A stretch of 64,000 bases of DNA from NCBI GenBank assembly GCA_009760855.2, contig WPIO01000038.1:3310501-3374500 (forward strand), read 5' to 3'. Numbering within the stretch: position 1 is the first letter of the stretch; each line of letters starts with the position of its first letter. Positions 1-14,930 of this stretch are shown here, one piece after another. Both the position numbers and the translations under genes were made by a program. The notes under the pieces are model-generated. The model ran no database searches, had not been told where the DNA came from, and saw nothing but the letters and a program-made list of their open reading frames with translations. Source of the stretch: Cristatella mucedo (taxonomy: Eukaryota; Bryozoa; Phylactolaemata; Cristatellidae).

Positions 1-675
1 GTCCAGTAACTCAAGATCGAGGTCATTGTACGCTAGCCTCTGTCAGCTTTTCATTATACCATGTCTCTGAAAAAATTAGTGGTGATTAATCTAGATCATT
101 TTAAAGAAGAAGGACGTTCGAATGTTCTCGGATTGACAGAATCTGTAAATCCGGTATACAAACTGGTGTGGTTTCAATTTAGGAGCCTACAGTGGCAGTT
201 TTGTGGTGGTCTGGCTGTACCGCCTGCTGAGCAAAAGTGCCATGCGAAAAACACAGCGTGCATACGTAACTGCATGTGTAACTGGCGCTGTAAGTGCATA
301 CGTAACTGGCGCTGAGCATTGCATGAGCTTCACACGCTGCAGTGGAGCCGGAGGGTGAGCAAATTGAGGCGGTCGGGAAAAAGTGACTGACAAAGCCGAG
401 ATAAAAACGACGCTCAGAAAGTACCGACATACCTGCAGGCAAGTGCACTCATGTACCGAGAAGGCTATTTATAGTTTGACAATATGACAGGCAGAGCAGC
501 AAGTCCCGACTTGCCGACTGCTAGCACCGGACGCCCGATAGCGTCGTCGGGGTAGTCAGGACTTCAGTTAACCTTCGCTGCAGTCCAACTCAACTTCCTG
601 CTCCATCTTCGAGCTCCCGCAGCGCCCGGAGTAGGCAGAGCTGAGCGACGTCGGATTTCCTAGCTATCATTAGCT
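1..675. other. No gene recognised; 3' flank of the propeller gene
   Basis: I see no convincing exon here. Short open frames on both strands lack recognisable domains. Positions 245-315 hold an imperfect direct repeat built on a CATACGTAACTG core (near 260 and 298). This is the downstream flank of the minus-strand gene that ends at 765. Confidence 0.5.
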
Positions 676-729
676 TTTATTATGTATTTTACATATATTT
701 ATATATATATTATTTATGTTACATTTATT
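676..729 (-). promoter_or_regulatory. Candidate polyadenylation signals of the propeller gene
   Basis: On the minus strand AATAAA occurs at 729-724, about 36 nt past the stop at 765, and again at 681-676, in an AT-rich stretch. Two canonical hexamers just downstream of the open frame support 765 as the real end of the last exon. No transcript evidence is available. Confidence 0.5.
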
Positions 730-764
730 ATTGCACGAGAGACTTCCTCGCTTTGGGAAGTTCG

Positions 765-5089
<4,325 letters not shown>

Positions 5090-5980
5090 GCGAGTGGGAG
5101 CCGTGCGAGCAGCCGCTCTCGCAGCCGCCGCCGCCGCCGCCGATGCGAGCTCTCGCGGATCTGCTGCTCACTGACACGAGCTGGCGTTCAAATCCAGGCA
5201 CGCGGTTGGGTAGACTGATTCCGCATTCCGTCGCCTTTGTGGCGGCGGCTGCGGCAGCGACAGAAGACGCGAAGGGGAGCGAACGTTCTCGCGATCGGTG
5301 TCGTAGGGGGCGGGTTGGTCGGCCAATCTCGCGGGACGGCGGATCTCTGTGCGAAGCGTCTCCCCGAAACGGAGCGACGACGCAGCCGCGAGGCGATCGA
5401 CGGGCGAGCGCTGTGTCTGTCGTTCCGAGATGTCGCTCCGCCGGTGCGCGGAGCCGCTGGCTGCGATCGAGAACCCGCAGTGGCTGGCCGACGCTAGCTG
5501 CTAGGCCCTCTGTGAGAAGACGAGCGGCGCTCCACGGTGCGATCACTCGAATCGTTTTAAAGTTTCGACACTCACCTCTGCGGCGGTCATCCACTTTCTC
5601 GCTAAACCTATTCATGTTAATTCGATTTGGATTGGGGGCATCGTGCGCTTGCTTCCTAGATATCGCTTCCCCCCCCCCCGAGGACGGTCATTTGGCTAGC
5701 CTCTAGTAGACTTCGCGGCCCTCGGAAACCATTCTTTCAGCCCCCCCCCCCGTTTCATTTCGGGAAACATCGCCGAAGTCGCTACCGACTGACATCCGGA
5801 TTTGAGGAACTGTAAAAAATGAGCTAATAAGCGACGCATCCATCGCAGCATCTTTCAGTCTGACCGGCCTCACGATTCTCTTTGTCTTTTGTATCCTTTT
5901 TCTCCTTTGTATCGTTTCTGTCCAGTTTGCCCTTTGTGTCCTTTGTGTCCCCTGCGTTCTCTCTGCCCTTTGTGTGTAAT
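5090..5980. other. GC-rich upstream region of the propeller gene
   Basis: 5090-5530 is CpG-rich and open in several frames on both strands, as expected of composition rather than coding. It is a likely promoter or 5' leader region for the minus-strand gene. Poly-C runs occur at 5671-5680 and 5742-5751. No TATA box could be assigned. Confidence 0.4.
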
Positions 5981-5984
5981 GAAT

Positions 5985-6625
5985 GTTGGTCTGTAACTCA
6001 ACAAAGCCACCGAGACGAAGTGGGCGGTATGCTGGAGAGTTTTGTTTTGCCAACTCAAAAGCTCAAGTGGTTTTTCGGTGCACATTCAGTTGCCAGAAGA
6101 CTTCATCTCACGCAAAAATGAGAAAGTGAGGAACATAGCTTAGTCAGGAGGGCAGATGAAATCGCGAATAGCAAGGGAGTTGCAGCTCTGGGTGGCTTCT
6201 AAAGGATGTGCCGCAGTCTAGCATACGTCGTTCAGTAAGCATTGTGGAAGTGAGTTCCACATTCTAGGATCTGCAGAGAAAAAGCTTGTGTCACCACAGG
6301 TCTTTGGGCGAAGGTATGGAGAGGCTAATTTATTATCCCTGGAAGACCTGCGCTCAGGGGAGGCTGAAACTGGTGCAGCAGTTCTGCTAGGTATGAAGGA
6401 ACCAAGCCATCTCGGGTCTTATTGGTCGGCGTAAGAACTTTACTATGTATCCGTCGATCAACCGGCAGCCAGAGAAGCTCCTTAAGCAAAGAGCACACAT
6501 GGTCCAACCTCGGAGACTTGCTACTTAACCTTGCAGCCGAATTTATTGAAAGCTGCATCGACCCAGTGGCTTTTTTGATAGCCCAGCCAAAATTGAGTTG
6601 CACTAATCGAGTCGAGACATAAGCA
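5985..6625 (-). mobile_element. LINE-B fragment (RT C-terminal end plus 3' UTR)
   Basis: The minus-strand frame at 6603-6325 matches the C-terminal region of the LINE-B copies at 21 and 49 kb (NSAARL, LLKELLWLPVDRRI, PSYLAELLHQFQP). The sequence from 6120 to 5985 matches the LINE-B 3' UTR (CTCACGC and AGACTTC motifs). It is 5'-truncated and degenerate. Confidence 0.75.
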
Positions 6626-6849
6626 GAGTGCTAGTTAGATCTTTTTCAAGCCACCTCGGTAGACAGTGCCTATTCATAGATATGAATCGGGTGTGATGGT
6701 CAGTTTCAACAGCTGGCTATCGTGTCCGATCCATATGAAACTTCTAAGCTGTAGTCAGTTGTCATACCATTCATATAGGGCAGTTATAAGCGAAAGGTGG
6801 CTGCAGAAATCGGTCCAACTGCCTGGGGCGCGCCATGTCTCTAGATTAC

Positions 6850-7020
6850 AATCGATATACCTAATTAATTTGCGTAGCACCTCGAGATAACTTAATCTCT
6901 ATCCAGGCGCTTCGCATACGCCATGGGGCTCGAGCCCCCGATTTCGGGGCCGTGATCTACATTCGCCTTGACCTTGCTTCAAGGTGACCCCCTCAACTGC
7001 TGAGCCAAACCAGCACGATA
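6850..7020 (-). mobile_element. SINE-A copy
   Basis: On the minus strand a tRNA-like head (TGGTTTGGCTCAGC, then a GGGCTCGAGCCCC-type B box at about 6925-6940) is followed by the LINE-A-like tail. An internal stretch differs from other copies (GATTTCGGGGCC), so this is an older or recombined member. Confidence 0.7.
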
Positions 7021-7784
7021 CAAGCTAGACCCTACTGGGCTCTCTACTCGTCGGGCCGACTCCAATGGGAGCACACACTCGTCGCGCTTACGTCACCTTG
7101 CAAGCGGCAATGAAATATTGACAGAATATGGTCCATGTGCTTGCCAAACGAGGGGGAAGCGCCGGATCGCCACAAACGGGCTGCCTACTTTCCATTACCG
7201 CGATGCTTCCAGCAGCAGGCATCGACTCTGGGTCGTCCAAAATAATTCAAGGAGGCGCCACTCTGCAACCGAGTTCGCCTCTGGCCATCGTATAGGCTAG
7301 CTTTTTTCCTTGCTTAGTAGGCCACTTCTGCACAGCTGGCTTGGAGCTCTAAACAGGCCTCTGATCTCGCCGCCTCAGGATTGGGCGCCTCCCACTCGTC
7401 GGTCGTTCGGGCCGCTCAGCCGCAGCTAACAGATGACAGCTGAAAGTCAGATGGCAGTCAGGATTGCCTATAGGCCCTACCTTTAGCTCCTCATTGCAAG
7501 TTCTGCTGTGTCGATCTTTGCTTGAGCTAGGGTGTAGCCACGCCGCCAATCATCATGCAATTTGGACGGTGGCGTGCTGGCATCGGGCGACCCCTTAACC
7601 TCGCCGTGCAAGGACTCAATTGCAATGGCGGCCGGTCGGATTGGCAAGCAAAACGAGGCTCAATGTCAATGTCGCTTCGGAAGCGGGATCGACGAGCTGG
7701 GCAGAGACCGAGAGCGGCTGAAGCTGCTGACCATCGAAGTGATCGATGAATCCCAATGGAAGCGTCGAACCGAATTCAACATAC

Positions 7785-8240
7785 TCTTCGTGGCTTACCG
7801 CCTGCCTTTCGGAATCTAATCTTTCGCCTGTACCTTGTACGAACCTCAAATCATTTGGAGACTGTGCCCCCTCCCTGCTCGCTAGTTTGCTTTAGTTTAT
7901 TACCAAAGCCTGGAGCTCACTTTCGACTGGGGTCACGACATCCTCTGACTTGACAGCATTTGGAAAGAAGCAAAAACGCATTTATTTGCCATAGCCCTTA
8001 GCTTTCTCGTGTGATTCTTCCTCTGTGCGCCTATGCATGCTGACACTGAGCCTGCTGCTAGTAACCATAATTCCATGATAAACCTGTGCAGGTCACCTCT
8101 AACCATGGTATTCTTGTTGTCGTGGAGCATGCTACCACTAACCACTAAATCATGCTGTCTTTTAAGCAAATGTAAAGTGCCTAGAAAGAGAGTGAACTCT
8201 CTGATGGCACTATCACGAATGCGTTATTATGATTACTATT
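7785..8240 (+). mobile_element. LINE-A 3' fragment
   Basis: Degenerate remains of the RT C-terminal region (PAFRNLIFRLYLVRTSNHLETV, cf. SESNSLEIPRTNLKSFGD) lead into the LINE-A 3' UTR and tail at 8110-8240, ending in an ATT/AAT tract. It meets the oppositely oriented copy at 8241 tail to tail. Confidence 0.75.
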
Positions 8241-8990
8241 AATAATAATATTATTTATAATAATAATAATGCACTTGAGAAAGCGCCCTCAGAGAACTCA
8301 ATTTATTTCTAGGCGCTTTACATTTGCTGCTAAGGGAAATGCAATTGAATGGTGAGTGATATCATGCTTGATAAACAAACAAAATGAATAGCATGGTTAG
8401 GGGTGACATGCACAAGGTCAGCATGCAAATGTGGTTAGTGGCAGCATGCAGTGTCAGCACGCATAAGCAATTGAAAAATATGTATAATATATCATTCGTT
8501 TGTATAGCGCCTCAAGAGAACTTAATCTCTATTCAGGCGCTTTACATATGCCTCGGGGCTCGAGCCCACGACCTCAGTCAGACCTTGGTCGGGGCGAGCA
8601 CCTTAACCGGTAGACCAAACCAGCTCGGCGATGGACGAATCACAGGGACCCACTAAATGCTGTCCTAAATAGGTGTATTTTTAAGTTCTTTTAAATGTGG
8701 TCAAGTCAGGGGATGTTCTGACGCAAGTCGGGAGGGAGTTCCAGGCTTTATGAGCATACGAACTAAATGCACGGTCTCCAAATGATTTTAAGTTTGTACG
8801 AGCTATTTGTAGACTGTTGGATTCCGAAAAGCTGGTGGTACGATGCTTGGCCAGGTGGGGGAGTAGATCTGAGAGATAGGCTGGAGGCAAAGAGTGAAGG
8901 GACCTAAAAGCATTGACAAAACCTTGAAGTCAATCCGTTGCTTGACTGCTAGCCAGTGCAGGTCGGCGAGAAACTCTGAATTATGATTAC
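8241..8990 (-). mobile_element. LINE-A 3' fragment, interrupted by a SINE
   Basis: From the ATT tract (8241-8270) the minus strand reads the LINE-A tail and 3' UTR up to about 8474. The element then resumes at about 8630 into the RT C-terminus (8890-8681: KAWNSLPTCVRTSPDLTTFK). The gap is filled by a SINE-A copy. Confidence 0.85.
8475..8629 (-). mobile_element. SINE-A copy nested in LINE-A
   Basis: It has a complete tRNA-like head (CTGGTTTGGTCTACCGG on minus, B box GGGCTCGAGCCCC at about 8556) and tail. It interrupts LINE-A between CATAAGCA and GGACGAATCACAGGG, which are adjacent in the 11.5-kb copy. The SINE is therefore younger than this LINE copy. Confidence 0.85.
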
Positions 8991-9369
8991 TATTACAGGT
9001 GGTTTTTCTCGCTCGATTGCTTGACACCGTCTAATCGACTCAATAGATCTCCTTTAAGCTCCCGTGCACTACTCTCTTACAACTCGCTCTTGGCTGTAAG
9101 AAGGGCACACCGTTCCTTGAACTAAATTGACAAAAATATGTCGGCAATCGTTTCTTCAGTGTGTATCCGTCGAAAGTCGGCCCCTCGCCTCCGATCGCGG
9201 TCATTGACGTTGCTTCATTCAGGTCTAAATTGAATTTGCTTTGACATTGACCTGCATTGATATTGTTTTCAAGTCTGATCTCAGATAGATCCGCTCAGAC
9301 AAGGTTCCTTTGGCCCTGGCGAACATGTCTTTTTTTGCTGTACTTGCTTGCCTGTGCATGCGACTTATT

Positions 9370-9510
9370 CTGTTCCAGCCGTCCTGAGCGGCCACTTCCA
9401 TGAAACACTCTGAAAGCCCTGAAAGCTTCGTACTAGAAAGCTCTCCCGCGAAACACTCAGTCCTTGCGGCTTTCTGGAGTTACAAACAGAGGTGCGATCT
9501 CTTTCTATGC
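9370..9510 (+). mobile_element. LINE-B tail variant
   Basis: It closely matches 16376-16510 (CCGTCCTGAGCGGCCACTTC, then AAAGCTTCGTACTAG and TCTGGAGTTACAAACAGAGG). It resembles the LINE-B 3' end at 21520-21730, which has GCGGTCCTGAGCTGCTACTTC and TGGAGTTACAGACGGAG. Confidence 0.6.
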
Positions 9511-9524
9511 AATTTCCATTTGCT

Positions 9525-9690
9525 GCAAAGGAAATGCGATCGAATGGCGAGTGGCATCATGGTTGCTGAACAACATGAATAACATGCTTATGGGTGATAT
9601 GCACAGGATTAGCATGCAAGTGTTGTTAGTGGCAGAATGCAAGTGTCAGCACGCATATGCACATAAAGGACGTTTGTATGCATGCTAAAG
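9525..9690 (-). mobile_element. LINE-A 3' UTR fragment
   Basis: It shares the LINE-A 3' UTR landmarks TTGCTGCAAAGG, AATGCGATCGAATGG, TGGTTGCTGAACAACATGAA and GTCAGCACGCATA in the order seen at 57840-57975. There is no coding part. Confidence 0.7.
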
Positions 9691-9837
9691 CATGATGCCG
9701 TGCAGGTCACTAACCCTTGGTCATCGATTCTCTTGCAACTAGTGTGTGGATTGCGTTTTAGTGCTCGTGCGAAGCTGCAAACACAAACAATGATTATTTT
9801 CAGTATTGGTGAAAGTATTTTAAAGCTTGGAACATGC

Positions 9838-9892
9838 ATAATATATATATATATATATATATAATTCATATATATATATATATATATACAAT
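9838..9892. repeat. (AT)n microsatellite
   Basis: Two AT tracts are separated by AATTC. They directly precede a degenerate SINE-A copy. Confidence 0.9.
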
Positions 9893-10055
9893 TCCTCTGA
9901 GTAGCCCACAGAGAGCTTGATTTCTATTCAGGCACTTCACTTAAACGTGTATATAAGGTGATCAAGAATGCAATATCGGCCATCAAATACATTCACCATG
10001 ATCTTGTTTGTTAAAAGTGAGCACTCCAACTACTGGGCCAAACCAGCATCTGTTT
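9893..10055 (-). mobile_element. Degenerate SINE-A copy
   Basis: Minus-strand sequence keeps the tail (GAAATCAAGCTCTCTGTGGGC) and the head (TGCTGGTTTGGCCCAGTAG), but the central B box is lost. This is an old copy. Confidence 0.5.
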
Positions 10056-10225
10056 GAGTAGGCTCTGTGCGAAAGCCAGGGGAGAATGCATGGTCTCAAA
10101 GGTTCCCTATTTATTTTACCACACATCCTTCGGGGATTCGACGATTGATCTTTCTACTGCATTCATCGGGGTTATGCATCTTCTCATTCCGTTGCTTCTG
10201 TATGCGCCTCGCAGAGAATGGGCCT

Positions 10226-10392
10226 TGAGCCGCGATGGCACATTAGGAAAGGCGGTTGCTTTTCCCGAACTTGGACCCGAGGTCACGGGTTCGAACCCTG
10301 CGGTGGGCAATCCTTTATTGCCGCTGCAAGCGGTTGTGATAGCCGTAAAGGTTCTTCTATCGCTATACAAAAGAGGCTGTTCAATCAGCGAG
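10226..10392 (+). mobile_element. SINE-B copy
   Basis: tRNA-like head with A-box region GATGGCACATTAGGAAAGGC and a perfect B box GGGTTCGAACCCT at about 10287. The body TGCCGCTGCAAGCGGTTGTG and the end CGCTATACAAAAGAGGCTG follow. The same modules occur at 17.7, 18.4, 26.0, 51.0 and 58.5 kb. Confidence 0.8.
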
Positions 10393-10429
10393 TATCCCCA
10401 CAGCTGGCCAAAATAGAAATAATCCTATA

Positions 10430-11107
10430 GGACGAAATCTCGTAGTTTGTGAAGACAAAGCACCTAAACCCCGTGCTGCGACCCCGAAGGCAACTTTATA
10501 AGACAACCAGGCAAACCTAGTTGCAATTAATTACGTACCACTGCCTATCTGGTCGTGAGTAAATTGCTACGGAACATTGTGCAAGGCCGAGCTAATAAAT
10601 GAACGATGGCTGGGCAATTATCCAATAGTGCCGTGCAATATCCCCATGGATAATAATAAAAATAGTAATAATGAATTCGTACAGCAACATCAGATAGCTG
10701 AATCTGTTTCTGGGCACTCTACAGATGTTGTGGAGAAAACTTTCTACTGACCATCTGGTGCTCTTTTACGATGCCTGCAAAATTTCTATCACTCCCAGTT
10801 AACCAACGGTCTCACGAATAGTTTCTACACGCTGAGATACACCTGCAATGTCACGCAATAGTGCATCACTGTCTTATTTGAGTGGCCTCGTCACGCGATC
10901 TCAGGCTAAGCAAATTCGCAGTCTCGAAGTGCGATCCGCGCTCCGTTTGACACATCCGAAGAACCTAACGAGAAGAACCTAAATCTATATCTATGCAGGT
11001 GCTTTTCAGCGTAGCTGCATTCGAAGCAACAGCTAAGAGTTGATCGTGAGTCAGCGAGATGTCATTCTTAGGCTAACCTGCAAGCAAAACAAGTCTCAAT
11101 GACACAA
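10430..11107. other. No feature recognised
   Basis: AT-rich unique-looking sequence with short AAT runs (10650-10670). No exon or repeat could be assigned. Confidence 0.45.
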
Positions 11108-11340
11108 TTATAATTAGACACTTGCAAAGCGCCAAAAGAGAACTGAAGCGCTTTCTAAGAACTTCAGATATGCTATAAAGGAAGCGTGCAAATAAATTAG
11201 CGATAACATGCAGAGTGTCAGCAGGCATACATTCGCAAACTCAAGACATTTCATATGTGACCCAGCAAATGCTGTGAGGAACTTGTGCGTTCCAGCTTCT
11301 TTTTTAAATGTCGTCAAGTCAGGGGATATGAGATGCTTTG
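11108..11340 (-). mobile_element. Old LINE-A 3' fragment
   Basis: Diverged matches to the LINE-A tail (CACTTGCAAAGCGCC at 11120) and 3' UTR, and the end of the RT frame (AATGTCGTCAAGTCAGGGGA at 11308). It sits just downstream of the younger copy. Confidence 0.6.
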
Positions 11341-11344
11341 ACAT

Positions 11345-13170
11345 AATAATAATAATATAATAATATTGCACTTGATAAAGCGCCCTCAGAGAACTTAATC
11401 TCTTTCTAGGCGCTTTACATTTGCTGCAAAGTGATACGCAATAGAATAGTAAGTAAAATCATGCTTGAAAAACAAACAAAATGAATAACATGGTTAGGGG
11501 TTACATGCACTGGGTCAGCATGCAAATGTGGTTAGTGGCAGCATGAACAGTGTCAGCACGCATAAGCACATCGAGGACGAATCACAAGGACCCACTAAAT
11601 GCTGTCCTAAATAGGTATGTTTTTAAGTTTCTTTTAAATGTGGTCAGGTCAGGGGATGTTCTGATGCAGGTCGGGAGGGAGTTCCAGGCTGTGGGAGCAT
11701 ACGAGCTAAATGCACGGTCTCCAAAGGATTTAAGGTTTGTGCGAGGTATTTCTAGACTGTTGGATTCCGAAAAGCGAGTGGTACGATGCTTTGCCTGATG
11801 GGTTAGTGTATCTGAAAGATAGGCTGGAGCCATAGAATGAAGAGACCTAAAAGTGAGCGACAAAACCTTGAAGTCAATCCGTTGCTTGACTGGTAACCAG
11901 TGCAGGTCGGCGAGAAGTGGAGTAATGTGGCAACTGCGACGCTCACGACAGACAAGCCTAGCTGCAGAGTTTTGCACCAGCTGCAATCGCCTGATCGCAC
12001 ATGCTGGTAGGCCAGTCAGCAGTGAGTTGCAGAAGTCGAGACGAGATGTCACGAATGCATGGACCAACTTGGACGTGGTATCCTTATCTAAACAAGCCCT
12101 AATTTTAGCAATGTTATGAAGCTGAAAATAGGCAGATTTGACTGTGGAGCTGATGTGGTCGTCTAACGAGAGGTCGTTTTGGAATATGACACCTAGATTT
12201 CGAGCTGATGCAACTGGAGATATGCTGGCAGAGCCAATTTTGAAAGTCAGCCTTTCCAATTTCTGAATAACACTAGGTTTGCCCATAACTAGTAAGTTAG
12301 TTTTATCATCGTTTAGTTTTAGAAAATTTGCTGCCATCCATGATCGGATGTCATCAATGCATGCAGCAAGTGAGTTGAGAGAATTTGAGGTGCTCGAAGG
12401 CTGGGAGGGATCAAAGCAAAGGTACAACTGAGTGTCATCCGCATAGAAGTGAAAGCCTAGATTGTGCTTGGCAATCACATCAGCGAGAGGGAGAGTATAA
12501 ACGGTGAAAAGGACCGGACCTAGCACAGAGCCCTGAGGTACTCCATATTTTAGAGGTACTTCAGATGATCTTTGTCCATTCACGTCAACACTCTGGAGTC
12601 TCCCACTGAGATAGGACCTGAACCACTGCAGAGCAGTACCAGTGATGCCCAGGCGAGATGAGAGGCGCTCTAGAAGTACTTTGTGATCGATGGTATCAAA
12701 AGCTGCCGAAAGATCGAGCAAAACAAGAAGAGACACTCTACCCATGTCTGCATTCCTAAGTAGGTCGTTGTATACCCGAAGCAATGCTGACTCTGTGGAG
12801 TGATTAGCTCTAAAGCCAGACTGGAACTTACTAGCAAGGTGTGAGGTTTCGATATACGAGTTCAGCTGGTCTGCCACGACCCGTTCCAGTGTCTTTGATA
12901 GGAATGGTAGAAGGGAGACTGGGCGGTAGTTACTTAAGTTCTCTTGGTCTAGTGTAGCTTTCTTGAGAAGTGGTCTGACTACAGCTTTTTTGAAAGGTGC
13001 TGGGACCTGACCTGAGGCTAATGACATATTAATGATGTTGGTTATGCATGGCAGCAGCAGATCAATGCAACGTAGGAGCAGGACAGTGGGAATAGGGTCC
13101 AGTGGACTTGTTGTCGTCTTTGATTGAGATACGAGCTTTAGGACTACGTCACTGGTGACCTGTTTAAATG
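11345..13170 (-). mobile_element. LINE-A, best-preserved copy (CR1/L2-like non-LTR retrotransposon)
   Basis: The minus strand reads RT, 3' UTR (11581-11430) and a tail ending in an ATT microsatellite (11345-11367). The 5' end is truncated near 13170, so the endonuclease and any ORF1 are missing. The RT frame is open, so the insertion is fairly recent. This copy serves as the reference for the other LINE-A fragments. Confidence 0.9.
11582..13027 (-). CDS. LINE-A reverse transcriptase, 5'-truncated ORF2
   Basis: 481 codons from the first Met. The frame is open further upstream to about 13160 (SPLDPIPT motif), so this Met is internal. RT motifs are all present: YRPVSLLPFLSK (34-45), LLDLSAAFDTID (103-114), GVPQGSVLGP (162-171) and the catalytic FYADD (194-198). 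The C-terminal region has LQLVQNSAARLV, LLADLHWLPVKQRIDFKVL and AWNSLPTCIRTSPDLTTFK, typical of CR1/L2-like elements. The protein would prime reverse transcription at a nicked target. Without the endonuclease domain this copy cannot move on its own. Exact clade needs a tree. Confidence 0.9.
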   Translation of the reverse strand: MSLASGQVPAPFKKAVVRPLLKKATLDQENLSNYRPVSLLPFLSKTLERVVADQLNSYIETSHLASKFQSGFRANHSTESALLRVYNDLLRNADMGRVSLLVLLDLSAAFDTIDHKVLLERLSSRLGITGTALQWFRSYLSGRLQSVDVNGQRSSEVPLKYGVPQGSVLGPVLFTVYTLPLADVIAKHNLGFHFYADDTQLYLCFDPSQPSSTSNSLNSLAACIDDIRSWMAANFLKLNDDKTNLLVMGKPSVIQKLERLTFKIGSASISPVASARNLGVIFQNDLSLDDHISSTVKSAYFQLHNIAKIRACLDKDTTSKLVHAFVTSRLDFCNSLLTGLPACAIRRLQLVQNSAARLVCRERRSCHITPLLADLHWLPVKQRIDFKVLSLTFRSLHSMAPAYLSDTLTHQAKHRTTRFSESNSLEIPRTNLKSFGDRAFSSYAPTAWNSLPTCIRTSPDLTTFKRNLKTYLFRTAFSGSL

Positions 13171-13174
13171 CAGA

Positions 13175-13645
13175 TGACAGTCGGCAGTGATTTCAAGGCT
13201 TCGGGAGCACAGTAACTAAAGACATGGGGTCTCCAGATAATTTGAGGTTGATGAGAAGCACTGCTAAATGATTTGGTGAGAAGAGTGGGTGGAACTATGG
13301 CTAACCTAGATGAGTAGTACAATTGCTTTTGATAAGTAGGCTGGTTCGGAAGTAGTTCGAATAAGGAAGTTGGAGCAAGAGAATGACAGGATTTAAAAGT
13401 AAGTGACATACTTAAACCCTGAAGTAGCCCTGACTGCTGTACCCTGCGTAATGGGAAGCCTGCTCAGGTCAATGATAAGTGATACAATTTGGCAATCATT
13501 TGCGACGTTAGCGACAGATAAGCCTAGCTGCAGATTTTTGAAGAAACTGTAAGCCCATAATTTAACCAGGGACGCTGGCTGTCCTGAAAGTAAAGAGTTC
13601 CTGAAGTCAAAAGGTAATGCTACACACGCGTTAACTACGCTTAGA
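13175..13645 (-). mobile_element. Old LINE-A fragment upstream of the best copy
   Basis: The minus-strand frames at 13409-13164 and 13656-13393 match the RT C-terminus with frameshifts and stops (SLTFKSCHSLAPTSLFELL, SGQPASLVK). It is clearly more diverged than the copy next to it. Confidence 0.65.
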
Positions 13646-14194
13646 TGAGCATGCAATATTGCAAAAGTGGAAAATTGCGGCCGTTGGTTAGTCGCTTAGT
13701 TGGTCAGTAACATTGCAGCTCAGCATTAAAGGAAGCATACAAAGCAGCGATGAAAAACCAGATGAGTTCAATGGAATGCTGGAGAATACGGCAAGAATAA
13801 TTGTCGTTAGCTGATAAAGCAAATTCAGTGAAAGTAATGTCGAAAGCGAGAAGTGAGTGGCCAACGTCTGTCGCATTCAGTGCTACTAACTACGAAACTA
13901 GTATAAGTCTAGGAGCAAGCGGTGCAAATTTTAGGCACACGGAGTATGAATTGGTAGTTTAGCGCAAGGGAATAATGCGATATATTGGCATGACAGATCA
14001 ACTTGAAGTACATCCAATGCTTGATTTGACGACATTGACGCTCAGAGAATATTAGTGCGATGTGGAAGCGAAACATTATCGACAGAAGTATCGAGCAGCA
14101 GAGTTTTGAATCAATTCGAACCGATTTAGTGGACAGGCCTCGAATCATGGTTTACGGGAATGGCAGAGATCAAGACAAGATGGCTGAAACGTGT

Positions 14195-14825
14195 GAACAG
14201 CTTACAGCTGGTGCAAAATTCTGCAGCTAGGCTTGCCTGTCGCCAGCATCGCAGCTGCCACACCCCCCACTTCTCGCCGACCAGCACTGGCTACCTGTCA
14301 AGCAACGGATCGACTTCAAGGTTTTATTGCTCACTTTTAGGTCTCTTCATGCTTTGTCTCTAGCCTACCTATCAGACCACCTGCCTCACCAGGATAAGCA
14401 TCCTAACACCCACTTTTTGGAATCAAACTGGTTACCTATACCACGTACAAACCTCAAATCCTTTAGAGACGGTCCCTTAAAATTTGAATGCGCCCAAAGA
14501 CCTAAACGTTCTCCCAACTTCTGTCACGAAATCCCCCGACTTGACCAAATTAAAAAATAAATATATCGCCACATTTAGTGGCAACCTGTGATTCATCCTT
14601 TATGTGATTATGGGTGCTGACACTGTGCATTTTGCCACTAATCACACTTGCATGCTGACCTTGTGAATGTAGCCCTTAACCATGTTATTCTTGTTGTTTA
14701 TTGAGCCAGCTACGACTAACCATTCGATCGTGTTTCTTTTGCAGCCAATTTAAATTGCCTAGAAGGAGATTAATTTAGCTGATTGTGCTTTATCAAGTTT
14801 ATTATTAGTATCATCCTTATCATTA
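14195..14825 (+). mobile_element. LINE-A 3' fragment
   Basis: It carries SLQLVQNSAARLACRQHRSC, then a frameshift to LTFRSLHALSLAYLSDHLPH, then the LINE-A 3' UTR (14580-14790) and an ATT-rich end. It is 5'-truncated. Confidence 0.8.
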
Positions 14826-14930
14826 TTACCTTTAGTTTATTTTGAAATGTAGTCACGTCAGGGGAAGTCGCGATGCCAGATGGAAAATAGTTCCAGGCTT
14901 TGGGATAATAAATTCCATTTTGGAGCATCA
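14826..14930 (-). mobile_element. Small LINE-A fragment
   Basis: GAAATGTAGTCACGTCAGGG and AATAGTTCCAGGCTTTGGGA match the end of the RT frame on the minus strand. It lies tail to tail with the preceding plus-strand copy. Confidence 0.55.

Noticed and set aside
61-315. 84-codon plus frame at the left end
   Set aside because: No domain; its end is an imperfect direct repeat; no splice context.
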